52,560 nt of DNA from Clostridia bacterium (GTDB lineage Bacteria > Bacillota > Clostridia > TANB77 > CAG-508), in NCBI GenBank assembly GCA_017458285.1, contig JAFTFU010000004.1, positions 1-52,560 on the forward strand, written 5' to 3'. A model generated the notes under the pieces. That model was given only the letters and a program-made list of their open reading frames with translations, was not told the DNA's origin and ran no database searches. The position numbers and the translations under genes are program-made. This document shows, in pieces, positions 13,901 through 27,778 of this stretch; position 1 is the stretch's first letter, and every line of letters starts with the position of its first letter.

Positions 13901-16900
13901 AAATATAATAGATACTTATGAAGTTCGATTAAAAAGTGCTGCAGAAATAGGTTCTACTCCTTTTTATAATTTTTATTTTAATAAAGAAGTAGAAAAAGAA
14001 GAAGTTATGGAAACTGTTGAATCAACTGATTCTACATCTACAGAAGTTAAATTAGTAACAACTGAAATAATTACCATATCTTATTCTTAGTATTTACAAA
14101 GTATATTTGAAGAAAATGAAGTGACTGAAGATAATTTTGCAGAAATAACATCTTCTATACAATTAGGTATATTTAAAGAAGATGATGTTTATATAGATTT
14201 TGAGGATTTAACGAACGATATTAAAGAATAGTTTTATGAAACTTTATTTAATGCATTATTTGAAACAAATAATTTTTATTATAATTATTTATTAAATAAA
14301 AAAGATAATTTAACATTTTAGCTAATTTCTACTTGGGAAAATGAAAAAGAAAAGTATTTTTATGCTCAAAAAATAGATTAGAAATTAAAATATATTTTTT
14401 AGTATATTGCCGCAGCTGATGATATAAAAGATAAATTATATAATTCTAATTTTTATGAAAAAACTTCTGATAGTAAAATTTATGAAAATAAAACTTATTA
14501 TAGTAAATCAGGAAATAATTATATAGAAGTATCTTCTCCAAGTTTAAATAATTTATCTGATTATTATGAAAAGATAAATTTATTTGGTTCTCCTGGAGAA
14601 GAAATATATATATGTTCTTAGATATTTAAAAATGGTAATAATATTAATGAAACATTAATTACTTCAGATAGTAGTAATTAGGAATTTTCTTATGAATGGC
14701 CAAAGCCTAAAATTGATTATAAAGTAATTCAAAACATTGAAGGTATGGAAGAAGATTTAGATATAGATTTTGAACCTAAATATTTTACTAGCGATGAAGC
14801 TTCACGGATATGGAAAACAAAAGGAAATTTTATATCTAAAACAGATGCATTTTATAAACAATTAGCTGAACAAATTTCTTCATAGAATGGTTTAGATTCA
14901 TATATTACTTTAACTAATTATATTGATAATTTAAATAATTATTCTAGTGATATAGAAACACGCACTGAAGGAGAATCTCTTGATATTAATTTAAATTATT
15001 AGAAAAAAAATTCTGGAAATAGTTTTTAGAGTTTTGTAAGTACATATTTGCGGCCTGATGCTGCTAATAATACTGTTGAGAGTATTTTAGATAGACTATT
15101 ACAATTTAAAGCTGCTTCTGGAAATAATTCTGAAGATTGGGTTACTGAAGGATATAATTGGCAATATGACAATAGTAATGTTTCAGGTGAAGAACTTTAT
15201 ACTTATCTTTGGAAAGCTATTTTTAAAAGTGATTCAAGAGAAATGTTAAATGATGATGTTTTAATTGCTTTAAATAATGCTTCATCTTATTTAAAAGAAG
15301 TATAGAATTTTGATAAAGCTAATTCTAATTTAATTAAATATTTTATAAAAACTACTAATAATGATTTAACAATATTGGAATCAATTTATCATTATTTAAC
15401 TTATGGTGTTAATAGTAAAGATAAATAGAAAGAGCTTTATGAAAATGTTAAAAATATTATTTTAGAAAATTTAGTATCATATAAAAGTCAGACTTTAAAT
15501 AATCAAAATTTTCTTGATGGAAATTTAAATTCTAATTTTTATCGTGTTTTAGCTAAACAATGTGGAATTTTTAATAATTTATATACAAATGAAGATACAC
15601 TTAATTTTACAAATGATAGATTAACATTTTACTCAGCTTTTAATCGTAGTATCCCTATAGATATTAATCCTCGTGAAGAGTAGTTAAAATATATTAGTAA
15701 TATTTTTTGTACTCATCCTGGTTAGAATGATGATAACTATTATAGATTGGCTAATTATTTAAATTTAGATGATGTTAGTCTTGCAGATGTATTAACTTAT
15801 TATTATCAAGATTCAGCTCTTAGTGAAGATGAAAAAAATTTACATAATTGTTTGATTGAAAGTGCGATTGATGCTAATTTTAATTTAGATGAAAAATTAC
15901 TTGATTTTTTAAATACAGCTTTTGGTGTTAATAAAGATACTTTAACTTTACAAGAAAAACATAATTTAATTTCAACTATTTTTTCTGCGACTACTTCTAG
16001 CGTTATTAATAATTATATTTCTGATGGCGTTATAAAAACAAAAAGTGAAGTTTAGGATAGTAATGAAGCAGTTGCTATTGCAAATGTTTTATGTGCAACG
16101 GGTTCATTATCATTAAGCACTACAACGGGTACTATTATTTCTGATGGAGAAATAGAAGGAATTATTGCATCAATAAAAACAGCAGCTTCTTCTTCAGACT
16201 ATTTAAATTATTTTGTAACGGTTAATAAATGTTATAAAGCTGGTTATAATGCTAGTGTTTGGTATAATGTTGTTAATAATATATCTAATGAAAATAAATG
16301 GATATTATTATATTTGTTGTTATGTTTAACGGATAATTTTCCACAGACTGCTAATAATGTTCCTGATTATTTAGGAGATTATTCAACTATTACATTAGGA
16401 AGTAATGCTCAAATTAATTTATGTTTTAATAATAATAGTTCTACTCCTTTATATTTTTTAAATAGTAGTTCATAGAGTTCAATGCCAGCTTCTTTATAGT
16501 AGACTTATAATAATTCTTCTACATATCAAACAATAATTAATAATATTAATAGTGGCAGCGGAAATATATATATTTTTGAAAGTGAAGAAACTTCAGGTTC
16601 TTCAACTATTTACAAATTTACGCAAAAATGTTCTAAAGTTGATTATATTGCATTCTTAAAAGCGAATCTTTTTAAACAAATAATTTCTGAAACGTTATTT
16701 ACATTAAATGATAATTCAAGAAATTATAATTTAACTAATGCAAATTATTAGGCATTATGCAAATATTTAATAACTTCTGAAAATTATATAAATCATTTAA
16801 AGACAGAAAAGGATTCTATTGGAGTATTTCCTAACTCATCTACTCCTTTTACTATTACTAATTATTCTAATTTAATAACAAAGATTCCTTTAATTTAGTA

Positions 16901-19900
16901 TAATACAGAAAATAAATATGATAATCTTTCAACATATTTATCTAAGAGTGTGGTAGTAAATGGTTCTACACATTCTATTTCACAAAATTTAATTACTGCT
17001 TTAAGTAATAAATTAAATAATAGTAATATTGTTTTTGTTCAAGAAATTACGCCAAATAAAGAAGATTATGTTGAAAAATGTTTTAATTTATTAATTCAAT
17101 CAGCATAGAACACTAATTCAACTACTATTTTATCAGAAAGCTTAGTTTCATTAGATAATTTTATTACAGCTTTTCATTTAAATGAAAATAAAGTTATCAA
17201 TAGTTCTTTAAAAAATAATGAAACAATATCAAATTTTAATATAGTTAATACTTGTGAAGTATATCAATTAATAAACGAAGATAATTAGGAATATTAGAAT
17301 ATTTTTAAAACTTTGAAAAATAATTTAAAGAATAATAATATAAATCCTGTTACTTACAATGATGATTCTTTAGCACTTAAAGGGTGGCAAGAACGTATGT
17401 ATGAAACAGTAAGAAATTTTTATAATAATTTTGATATTTCTAATGATAGTTTAATTCAACTAAATAAACCAACTTTAGCTGTTGCGCAAACATTAAATCC
17501 TAATTTAAATTCAAATGATTTTGATTTTTATCCTCAAATTTATTCAATATTATTTGGTGTTACTGATAGTTCAAATTATCAAAGATATACTTTTAATAAT
17601 GGTTTATATGAGTATAAAATAACTGAAAATAATAGAACTAGAGGTCCTGTTATAAATTATGTTTTATTGTTAAATAAATATGTTTTTACAACGATTATAA
17701 ATAATGGAAACATTAATAATGATATAAATGATATTATTATAAAAAAAGCACTTACTAGTATTCCTGATGATACTAATTTAGTATACATTAAAGATAATAA
17801 TGAATTTAAATGTTTAAATAGTTTATTAAAATTAGAGGGGTCAGGATCTAATAAAACAGTAACAGATAATAGTTTAAAAGCGGTTTATTTATTATTAGAA
17901 AATTCTACAGAATATTATGAAAAAGCTAATGCTAATAATAAAATAAGTAAAGCTGAAGCTTATCAATATATATTTAATACAGTGTTACAAATTAATAATG
18001 GTAATTATGTTGATAGTAATAAAGATACTTATAGATGGTTATTAAATATTTTTTAGATTGATAGCACTATGGATTCAGACTTATCTTCTAAAGTAAGTTA
18101 TACCTCCGTAGGGCTTTTAAATGCTTATTATTATGGAGAACAAATTAATGTTGATTTTCCAGAAAATATTTTGTATAATATAAATACTGAATTAGGAAAG
18201 TGTTTTAATAATGAGGGAAAATTTACTAATACAGGAAAAAATAAGTTCTTTGAATTATTAACTTAGCTTGAAAGTAGCAGTACTTATATTTATGAATTAA
18301 CTACTAATACTAATTCTGTTAATTTTAATACCGATAATTTAATGATTGCTTGTAAAGCATTGTGGGGTATTGAAGATAGCGATTTAGATGATAATTATAT
18401 TGATATTTGTAAAGCTAAAATAAATAATACTTTATCTTTTTACTAGAGTTTTAAATCAGATTATTATAATAATATTAAAACTAATTTAAATTAGTATTTA
18501 GGTCGTAATAATGAAACTACATAGCAATTAGCTGAATTTTTTAAAGGCTCTGATAATAATGATGAAGGAATCACTATTAATGATATGGTTAATGGGTATA
18601 ATACTATAAAAAAAGATTCTTTCTTTCTTTTGCTTGATGGAAGTGAAAGTTCGGATTTAAACAATGGAGATAATGTTTTTAATTATTAGAATACTAAGAA
18701 TTTAAGACCATTTATTAAAATTAATGATAATTATATAATTGATCCTTATTATAAAGATTCTAATAATTAGAAAGCTTATAAAGGATATCGTTCTGATGAA
18801 ACTTATTATTATCCTGTTTAGAGAAATAAAGAAAAAGGAAAAACTATACCATTAGTTTATTCTCCAAAAGGGGAAAAAGGACGAGTTGTATGGATTTCTC
18901 CAAATCAAAGTTTAGCTATTGCTGATGATGGTGTTAAAAAATTAATGTCATCATTATCGGTATTAAAAGTAACACTTTCTAATTTTGGTGATTATGATTT
19001 AGTTGCATATTTCCCTATTGCTGTAAAACAAGGAACTACTTATTATAATGATTTAAGTATTAAATTTACTCCAGGATATTTATAGGGTGCCACCTATATA
19101 AGATACACCGCTTTTGGAGAAACAGACTTTGAGAAAAATCCTTATAGAATGTTTTCTAAAGAAATGAATGAAGAAGAAAATGGAAAACATACAAAAGTTT
19201 CTTATCAAGATTTAAGATTAGTTAATAATAAAGATAATTTTGGTTGGAAAATTATTCATCCTGAGCCAGAGGCTTATATTTCTGCTAACTTTATACCTTC
19301 TTTAAAAGAAAGTTAGGGGATAGAAATTCCAAATGGAGTTAATTTAAAATAGTTACCTATTTTATAGCCTATTACAGTATATATTCCAGAAGCTGTACCT
19401 TATGGAGTTTCTTGTTATTATAATAACAATATTACACATAATGGTTCTAGTACAATTCCAATTTGGACATAGGCTATCTATTGTTATGAAGATAATTATC
19501 CATCTACCACTATTAATAAATGGGACGGTAAAACTATTTTAACAGATGACGAATCTGGTACAATAGTTTCATCTGCGCTTGCAGCTGGTAAGAAAGAATC
19601 AGATAATACTTTTACTGGCGTAATGATGGGTGACTGGTCTAGATCAGATACCGATCCAGCTATTGCCGCACATACCGGTTTATTTGGTTTTAATCATGGA
19701 TCAATGGCATATGCTTTTAAAGATGATGGTACCGGTTTTATTGGAAAAGATGGTCGTGGAAGAATTATTTTTGATGGTCATAAATCACAAATATATTCTA
19801 ATAATTGGAAGGGTACTGACCAATGTGGAATGTTTTTAGATATTGATGATGGTGTTATTAAATTATAGTCTGAAAAAATTAATAATGATACTATTCCATC

Positions 19901-20750
19901 AGTGAGTAGTGATAATGAAGGTAATGTAGAAGTAGTTGAAAAATTAAATTCAGATAATGGCTCTTAGAGATATATAACTTTAAGTTCTAAAGCCTCTACT
20001 TATCCATTAGCTATTGGAACAAGCTCCTCTCCGAGCTAGAGAAATTTTAGAGTTAAATGGAATGGAAGCGCTTATTTAACTGATGCTTATTTAGAAGGAT
20101 TTATTTATGCCAAGGGCGGAGTATTTGATGGAGATATTGAAAGTAAAAGAGGAACAATTTTTGGTCCTCATATTAAAGGTACTTTAATTGAAGGTGCAGA
20201 TATTACTTGTGATAGATTAGTAGCAAATTAGCAAGGCACTATTGCAGGATGGATTATTGGTAAAGGTGGTATTGTTAATGCAGATAGATCTACTATTTTA
20301 GCTAGTGATGTTAAAGATATTGAATTAGAAGATGGTTCAAAAATAAATAATCCTTATGGAGTTTCTTTACAAACTAATCGTATTATATTAAAAGCTTCTG
20401 GCGGATCAGGTAATACTCATGCTATGAGTTTAGGCTTTGTTGCAGGAACAATTAAATCTGTAGATGGTGAAATTATAGATACAGAAGCAATGGGTATTAG
20501 TGGTGCTTCAAAAATTATTATTTAGTCTACTTATGCTGGAACTGCAGATGATCGTTTTGGGATTGGAATAAAAACTCCTAATGGTCAAATTGTTTTATAG
20601 GCATTGCAAGATATTTATATTAACTTAGGTATTATGGGAGATAATGCGGGATCTTTAGCAGGAAAACACGGCGTTTATATTAGTGGGCAAGCTTTAGCAA
20701 CTAATGTGCCAGCTGAAAATCAAACAGGATTTTATGCGCGTTTTGCATAA
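10959..20750 (+). CDS. Giant tail/baseplate protein with Asn-rich insertion, 3,263 aa (gene 3)
   Basis: The start is ATG 10959, 8-10 nt after AGGAGGG; the frame is open through dozens of TAG codons to TAATAA at 20748. Residues ~10-90 look like an OB-fold-type domain (VQGEIRKVHFDQTIKATI ... VLVTIPEGDY), as at the start of Clostridia-phage baseplate proteins. Beta-rich, Ig-like segments follow to ~865. Residues ~867-2560 are an unusual helical, Asn/Asp/Tyr/Ser-rich, Gly-poor stretch. The conserved-looking backbone resumes at ~2560. The last ~400 residues (GVMMGDWSRSD, FGFNHGSMAYAF, GTGFIGKDGRGRI, GTIFGPHIKGTLIEGADI) resemble beta-helical fibre C-termini. It is probably a tail-tip or central baseplate component acting at the cell surface. 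The exact role is unknown; I recognise only the N- and C-terminal types. Confidence 0.85.
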
Positions 20751-20778
20751 TAAAAAGGATAAAAAGGAGATTTATAAA

Positions 20779-20988
20779 ATGAATATTACTAGAGAACAAT
20801 TAGAGCAATTAGCTCGTATTTATAATACTTTAATGAATATTAGCACTAAAGGTGAAGATACCTTTATTATGGCAGATTGTCTTCGTGCTATGGAAAAGGT
20901 AGTAACTGATATTGATAAGGCTGCATCTGAATCTAATAAGGCAGCTTCTGATTCAACTACATTTACTCCTGAAGTAGTAGAGGAGTAA
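20779..20988 (+). CDS. Small hypothetical protein, 69 aa (gene 4)
   Basis: The ATG at 20779 follows AAAAAGGAG (20761-20769); the frame continues upstream but overlaps gene 3 and has no binding site there. The product is acidic and mostly helical (MNITREQLEQLARIYNTLMN ... ADCLRAMEKVV) with a Ser/Ala/Thr-rich tail. It has no TAG codon; both Gln are CAA. It ends TAATAA, and its last codons (GAGGAG) form the ribosome binding site of gene 5, so the two are probably translationally coupled. I do not recognise the family. Its place in the baseplate operon suggests a small structural or assembly-helper protein, which is inference. Confidence 0.8.
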   Translation: MNITREQLEQLARIYNTLMNISTKGEDTFIMADCLRAMEKVVTDIDKAASESNKAASDSTTFTPEVVEE

Positions 20989-20994
20989 TAAATT

Positions 20995-23979
20995 ATGGCG
21001 AGTGTAGTAGCTGAAAAACTTTATCCTCCTACTATACCGAGCTCAATACCTGCTTTTTATGTAGAGAATGGGACAGCTAAAATAGCTGTCCCTTTTTCTA
21101 TGAATAGAGCGGTTGACGCAGATTCAGTAGCAGGATTTAGAATAAAAATAAAAACTGTTTAGAGTAATACTCTTGTAAAAACAATTTCAATAGACACTGA
21201 CACAGGAGCATAGTCTGCTATTAATAGTAGAATAGCTGTTTTTGAATGGGAAGCAGATGTTAATGGTAATAGAACTCCAGAATTTAATAAAATAAAAATG
21301 GGTCAATATTTAAAAGTTTAGATGGCTTATATTGGTAAAAATGGATAGCCAGGATATTTTTCTACTGTTGCTATAACTAAATATACCTCTAAGCCTTTAG
21401 TTAGTATAGCTAACGCTGATGTTGCAGATGATCCAAATGCTATACCTATTTTTAAATAGTCTTATACTGGGGTATATTAGACAACTGAAGATACTAGTGA
21501 ACGCCCTTATTCTTATTGTTTTTATTTATTTAATGCTTTAAAAGGACTAGAAGAAACAAGTGGATGGAAACTTCATAACACAAGTATTAATAGAGTTGCT
21601 TTAGAAGCTATAGCTTTAGATTAGGCTGTAGATACTTATACCTTTACTGCGCCGATGCAAGATGACAAATTATATTATATTTAGTATGGTGTGCGCACTA
21701 TAAATAATTTAGAAGTATATAGCCCTTTATATCCTGTTTTTTAGGCTTTGACAGATGATACTGAATTAGAAGCTACTTTAATTGCTGAAAATAATTTTGA
21801 TAATGCTTATATTGAATTAAAATTAGCATTAAATCAAGATATAACAGTAAATACTGTTTGGCCAAAATCTGGAAGTAATTCCTATATTTCTATTCAAATT
21901 GAACGTGCATCTAAGACTACTAATTATCAAGATTGGAGCATATTAAAAAAAGTAGCTTTTTTAAATTATAAAGAAGTTGCAAATTGGTCATTTAAAGATT
22001 TTACTATTGAATAGGGTCATCATTATTTATATCGTTTTAGATAGTATTCAAATAATGGTATTAGTTCTAAAGGATCTGAAATTGCAGAACCAATATTAGC
22101 AGATTTTGAAGATATGTTTTTATGGGATGGAGAAAAACAATTAAAAATTCGTTTTAATCCTAAAATCTCTTCTTTTAAAACTACCCTTATGGAATAGAAA
22201 ATGGAAACTATTGGTAGTTAGTATCCTTTTATTTTTAAAAATGGTATAGTAAATTATAAAGAATTTCCTATCGCTGGATTAATTAGTCATGTTGCAGATG
22301 AAAATATGTTATTTCTTGATAAAGAATCTGATTTAGGATTAACTATAGCAAAAGAACCTATTAGAGGAGAATCTCCTGGAGGATTGACTGGATTTGAACT
22401 TTAGTATGTTCCAATTTCAGGAGACTATAATCCGAATGAAATTTATTATTATCGTACAACTAACGATGATGGAACTCCTACTCTTATAAATGAGCGTTAT
22501 GAATATACTCAAAGTATTCCAAATGATATAAATAGAAGTATTATTTAGGATATGTGGGAAGATTGGAGTGATAGATTATTTACTTTAGAATCTGTACCTA
22601 CAATAGAACCAGTAAATAATTTACCTTCTTAGTTAGATTTAAGTTCAGAAACTATGCGAGCAGAACGTATTTTTAAACTGAAAGTTTTAGAATGGTTAAA
22701 TGATGGCAAGATTAAAATGTTTAAATCTCCTACAGAAGGTAATTATCTTGTACGTTTAATGAATATTTCTTTAACTCCAGAAGATAAATTAGGTCGTATG
22801 TTGCATAATTTCTAGGCTACTGCTTATGAGATGGAAGCATTAACTTATGATAATTTAATTGATTTAGATTTTGTTTCAGTAGATGATTATGAAGTTTCTA
22901 AAGTAGCTCCTATGTCTGTAAACTTAGGAACAGATCCAAAAACTTCTAATAGTAATGGCATTATTGATTAGGGATTTGTTGATTAGCAAACTTCAATTCC
23001 TATTAATCGTTATCTAATTGTAAATAGTTTAAATATTGCGCCTCCTCCTGGACATGCTTTTTTTATTAGAGTGGGTGAAAATAAATCTGAAAATAAAGTT
23101 TATATTGGAACTAATTTTACTTTAGCCGCGGACGCAACCTCGCTTCCAAGCTTATGGTTCAATCCAGATGATAATAAAGAACTAATTGAAAGTTTAACTG
23201 GAGGTTAGCCTACAAAAGAAAATTGTAGAACATTAGTAGGAGATACTATAATTACTTATAATTATTATGCTACTTCTACAGCTATTGGAGATTTTTATGG
23301 TATTGAAAATATAACTGTTAAAAATAAAGTAGAAACTTGGAATGGTCCTAAAAACTTATCTTTTGGAGCTGTTTCAGTTACTGATTAGGGTTTAAATTTA
23401 GAACCAGTTATTATGAAGTTTTGGGCCTTAGAATTTACTAAGAAAGTATGTAAAACTAAACTTATTCGTAAAAATAATAAATACTATTTATATGATAATC
23501 AATCTGTTTAGGTAACTATTTTTGATACAAGTTAGTTATATTAGGTAATGGAATCTCCTTACGCTGAAAATAGTAATGTAAAAATTTATTATAGTGAAGA
23601 TGGTACTACTCTTATAGCAGGAACTAACGATTATCATATAGGTTTTTATGATTCTAGTGAAGATTCAAATTTTTATAAAGAAGTTGATTAGCATGTTACA
23701 TTAAGTTATTCACGTGATTTAACAATAGAAGAACAGATAGCTAAAGACGCAGCTCTTGCCGCTATTAATGCTGATGATTCTTTATCTGATGCAGAAAAAC
23801 AAACTAGAGCAAATGCAATATTAAATTAGTATGGACCTTTTTCAACGCATTTTAAAGTACCTCCTATTATTAATTTATATGAGGCTATGAAATATAATCG
23901 TATAGAATTTGGTTGGGGTGTTACTTTAAAAACAGCCTATTAGGAACGTACAGTTAAATATAGTAATAGAAGAACCTAA
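20995..23979 (+). CDS. Tail/baseplate structural protein, 994 aa (gene 5)
   Basis: The start ATG at 20995 lies 6 nt after the gene 4 stop; about 27 in-frame TAG codons are read through to TAA 23977-23979. The N-terminus has the pattern AVPFSMNRAVDADSVAGFRIKIKTVQ, followed by fibronectin/Ig-like beta segments. Residues ~555-630 carry RIFKLKVLEWLNDGKIKMF, FKSPTEGNYLVRLMNISLTP and GRMLHNFQATAYEM, a segment I recognise from Clostridia-phage baseplate-region proteins. Residues ~465-500 carry a Tyr-Tyr insertion (EIYYYRTTND). A terminator-like hairpin sits within codons 26-35. It lies between gene 4 and the likely hub gene, so a baseplate or distal-tail role is likely. No enzymatic motif is seen. 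Confidence 0.85.
21070..21097 (+). promoter_or_regulatory. Terminator-like hairpin inside gene 5
   Basis: GGGACAGCTA (21070-21079) and TAGCTGTCCC (21083-21092) form a perfect 10-bp stem with an AAA loop, followed by TTTTT (21093-21097). It lies 75 nt after the start codon within coding sequence. It has every element of an intrinsic terminator and could act as an attenuator when translation lags. Confidence 0.6.
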
Positions 23980-23992
23980 AGAAGGTGATTTA

Positions 23993-26900
23993 ATGAAGTT
24001 AAATAGCTGGGAAAAAGAAACTAATGATTTATCTCTATTGGATGATTAGTTTTTAATTGCTTTATTAGAATAGAAATAGCGAGAACTTTATGCACGAATT
24101 GCTTCTTTAGATATTGAAGAATAGCCTATTGAATATATAGAAGGTAAAATATCAGATGGTTCAATAAATATAGATGGAGATTCTTCTGTTAGACGTACTT
24201 GTAGTCTTACAATGGTTGTTAATGATATTGATATTAGTGATGTCTATTGGGGTATTAAAACTAAATTTCGTTTAGAAATTGGTTTAAAAAATAATTTAAA
24301 TGATGAATACGCTCCTTCCGAAGAAAGTCCGTATCCAGAAATAGTATGGTTTCCAGAAGGTACATATTTAATCACTTCATTTAGTACTTCTATTACTACT
24401 AAAGGTTATACCATTTCTCTTTAGGGTAAAGATAAGATGGTAATGCTAACAGGAGAAATTGGTGGATAGATTTTTGCTTCTACAGATTTTGGTAAAGAAA
24501 GTATTAGTGAGACTACTTTTATACCTATCGCCGCAGGTGAAGCTAATTCAGAATTATTAATGAATAAAACATTATATTTAAAAACAGAACAAAATATAGA
24601 AGGAGAGTATATTCAAGCAAATAATCCTGATTATAAATTTATTGTTACTCCTACTGGAGATTGGGTTAAATTAGAAGATCGTTTTTATAAATTAGAATCT
24701 ATTGTAGATGAATATCCTTCACAATCAGGATATTATACAAAAACATCACGAGTATATTTACAAGGATTAACTTTTATTCCTGTAGAAGGAGTAAATTATA
24801 AATATGTAGCTAAAGGAGATTATCATAGCTTTGATACTCCAACCCCTTCTAATATTCCAGGCCATAGAGATTTTCCCGCTTTTACTAGTGATGATTTATC
24901 TAGTATTATTATTTATAGAGAAGATCCTAATAATTCTAATAGATTAGTTCCTTTAGAATTTGAAGTTTATGAAATAAAAAATTTTTCTAGTAATCGTTAT
25001 GATGCTTATATAATAGTTACTGAACCAGATTAGATGTTTGAATTAATTCCATTAGATAGCACTACTTATGAAGCAAATACTTATTATTTTTAGAAAGCTG
25101 CAATAAATCCAGATACTAAAGAAACTTTATCTTCTTAGTATTATGTTTTAGATACTTCTAAAACATTTGATAGTAATAAAATATATTATAAATTAAAATC
25201 TTTATTTACATTAGATGTAGAAGTAACTATTAAAAAATTACCATTAGAAAGAATTATTAGAGAAATGATTCATGCTTATGCATTAGAGCCTTATCATAAT
25301 ATTATTATAAATGATTTGGATAGTTATGGATTAGAATAGTTAACATATAAAGGTGAAAATCCCATATATGTTTTAAGGAGCCATGAAACAGGCGATTGCG
25401 TTCAAGTGGCTTTAAAAGAACGTAATAATTGGTTAGCAGAAGCTATAGATGATGTTAATTTTGTTTTTGATGATTTTGTTCAAACAAATGAAGATAATGG
25501 AGCTACAGTTATATCAGGACCGGCAATTACGTATAAAGGAAAAACTATCACTCATTCAAATTCTACTGAACCTCCTAAATACACTGTTATTCCTATCTCT
25601 TATGGAGAAGATATAGGTTATCGTATTACAGATTTAACATATACTGGAGATTTAATTTCTGGAATTGGAGATAGTATAACTTCAGTTTTAGATAAAATAA
25701 AAGATATGTTAGGTGAATTTGAATATTTTTATGATTTAGAAGGGCATTTCGTATTTTAGCAAAAACAAACTTTTGTTAATACTAATTGGAGTTTAATTGC
25801 TGATAATGATGATGAAACCTATGTGGAATATTTAGCAAATGATTATAAAAAATTTGCTTTTAATTTTGAAGGCAATAGATTAATTACTGCTTTTTAGAAT
25901 AATCCTAATTTAACAAATTTAAAAAATGATTTTACCGTTTGGGGTAAACGCTCTTCCACAGGAGATAAAGATGTTCCTATTCATGCGCGTTATGCAATAG
26001 ACAAAAAACCAAAAGAATATTTAGCTTTTAATGGTATTTTATATTATACAGAAGAAGCAAAATATGATCCAAGTCCAGAGCAAGCTGATAGAATTGGTTC
26101 AATAGCAGAGAACTCTATTAGTGAAGATACTTATCATCTCATGAATATTATTCCAGATGCATTAAAAACTAAAGATGCAAATAATATTGAACATTCGGAT
26201 TGGTGGGAACTAAGTTAGTGGGCTGAATATTATAAGGCATTAACTGGTGTGTATCCTGCTTAGTATTTAAAAGATTATGGAACTGAAGGATTTATGGGAA
26301 ATCTTACTTTAGGACGATATAATATTAATTTTTCTGGTTCAGGTCAATTAGTTATTGACTTTGATAAAGATAGTATTCCTGAAGGAAAGGAAGCACCAAC
26401 TGAACCTTTATATAGACGTAGAAAGCATGATTAGTAGGGTAATCCTATAATTGAATATTGGAGTCCTTTTTAGCATAAATATAATGGTTGTTGGCATTGG
26501 TACTAGCAATATTTAGGATATTATTCATAGTATGATAATATGATAGCTTATATATATAAACCAGCTTTACCAACTCCAGATATTATAGCTAAAGATGGTG
26601 GCATTTTAAAAAGGTAGCCAGATGATGCCAAACTTGTAGATTGGCGTGAATTAATTTATAGAATGGCAATAGATTATTTTGCAGGTCAAGGCTGCGGTGA
26701 TGGTTCAAAACCTGATAAAAATCCTATTTATGATTTTAAAGGTGAAATGGTTATAAATAATCCAGATCATTTTTTATCTGCTGTAGCAGAGCGTAATCCA
26801 TATTATTATGGAACTGGCTACACTGGTTATGAACAATATTATACAGATATGCAAGGATTTTGGAGATAGTTATATAATCCAGACTATGCTCCATATTTAA

Positions 26901-27763
26901 AAATGGGAAAAGGAAAATTTACTACTTAGAATGTGCGTGAGAGTGTTACAACAGCATATTATCAAAAATAGAAAGTTTGGGAACCTGCGACATTAACTGA
27001 AGTAGAAACTTAGTATTATGTAGATAATACTCATCCAAAAGCAGAAGCTTATTATAATCAATTACAAACTAATGCTAATCAAGCTAGGCAAGCTGCGGAT
27101 GAAAATCATATTACTCAAGAAACTGAAGAAGAAAAATTATTTCATCAATATGCAAAATATTATATTTCAGATAATGAAGAAAATTTAAAATCAAGAGTGC
27201 ATTGGAATAGAGACGTTTTTGAATTTCCAACAAAATTAAATTTTTGGATAGATTTTTTAGATGATGAAAATGAGCTTGCGGAATATTCTATTCCTACTGT
27301 TGGAGATAGGTCTAAAGTAGTTAATGAAGATAAAGTAGGCGCTGTTTATTATAAAGAGGTGCCTGGAGTAATTTTAGTTCCTGGATTAACGCCAAGTACT
27401 GATTTAACAAAAGAAGGATGGAAATGTGATGTTTCTGAATTAAGAGATGAAATTTAGGAACAATCTGGTTATACATTTGTTTATATGCCAAAAGGATTTG
27501 ATAAATATTTTGATGTAAGTTATCGTAAATTAAGCGCTAAAAATAAAATAGATTAGTTATTATATAATTTTGCTTATTGCATAGAAAATGTATCTATTAC
27601 TGCTTTACCTGTTTATCATTTATAGCCTAATACTAGAATATATGTAAGAGATGATGTTACAAGGGTTAATGGTGAATATATTGTTAAAAAAATTACTTTA
27701 CCATTAAAACCAGGTGGAACTATGAGTATTTCAGCGGTTAAGGCACCACAAAGATTATATTGA
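23993..27763 (+). CDS. Baseplate hub / tail-associated protein, 1,256 aa (gene 6)
   Basis: ATG 23993 follows GAAGGTGAT; about 27 TAG codons are read through and the stop is TGATAA at 27761. The N-terminus (SWEKETNDLSLLDDQ, then ISDGSINIDGDSSVRRTCSLTM) and ISLQGKDKMVMLTGEIGG resemble the gp27/hub-like first domain of Clostridia-phage tail proteins. The middle carries IIREMIHAYA.EPYHNIIINDLD, and the C-terminus (NTRIYVRDD, NGEYIVKKITLPL, GTMSISAVKAP) is the matching closing domain. Residues ~163-414 are a Tyr-Tyr-rich insertion that separates two parts which I expect to be adjacent in relatives. A Trp/Tyr-rich stretch (GCWHWYQQYLGYY) lies near residue 835. Role: probable structural hub joining tail tube and fibres; no peptidase motif is recognised. 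Confidence is high for the gene, moderate for the role. Confidence 0.85.
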
Positions 27764-27778
27764 TAAGGAGTGATTTTA

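Noticed and set aside
19630..19839. Out-of-frame + strand ORFs at 19630-19839, 50112-50342 and 50451-50660
   Set aside because: They overlap in-frame conserved fibre sequence of genes 3 and 16 and have the skewed Leu/Met/Gln composition of shadow frames.
20704..20988. Upstream starts for gene 4 (20704) and gene 12 (42240)
   Set aside because: Both would overlap the conserved ends of the preceding genes and lack a binding site; good sites lie before 20779 and 42294.
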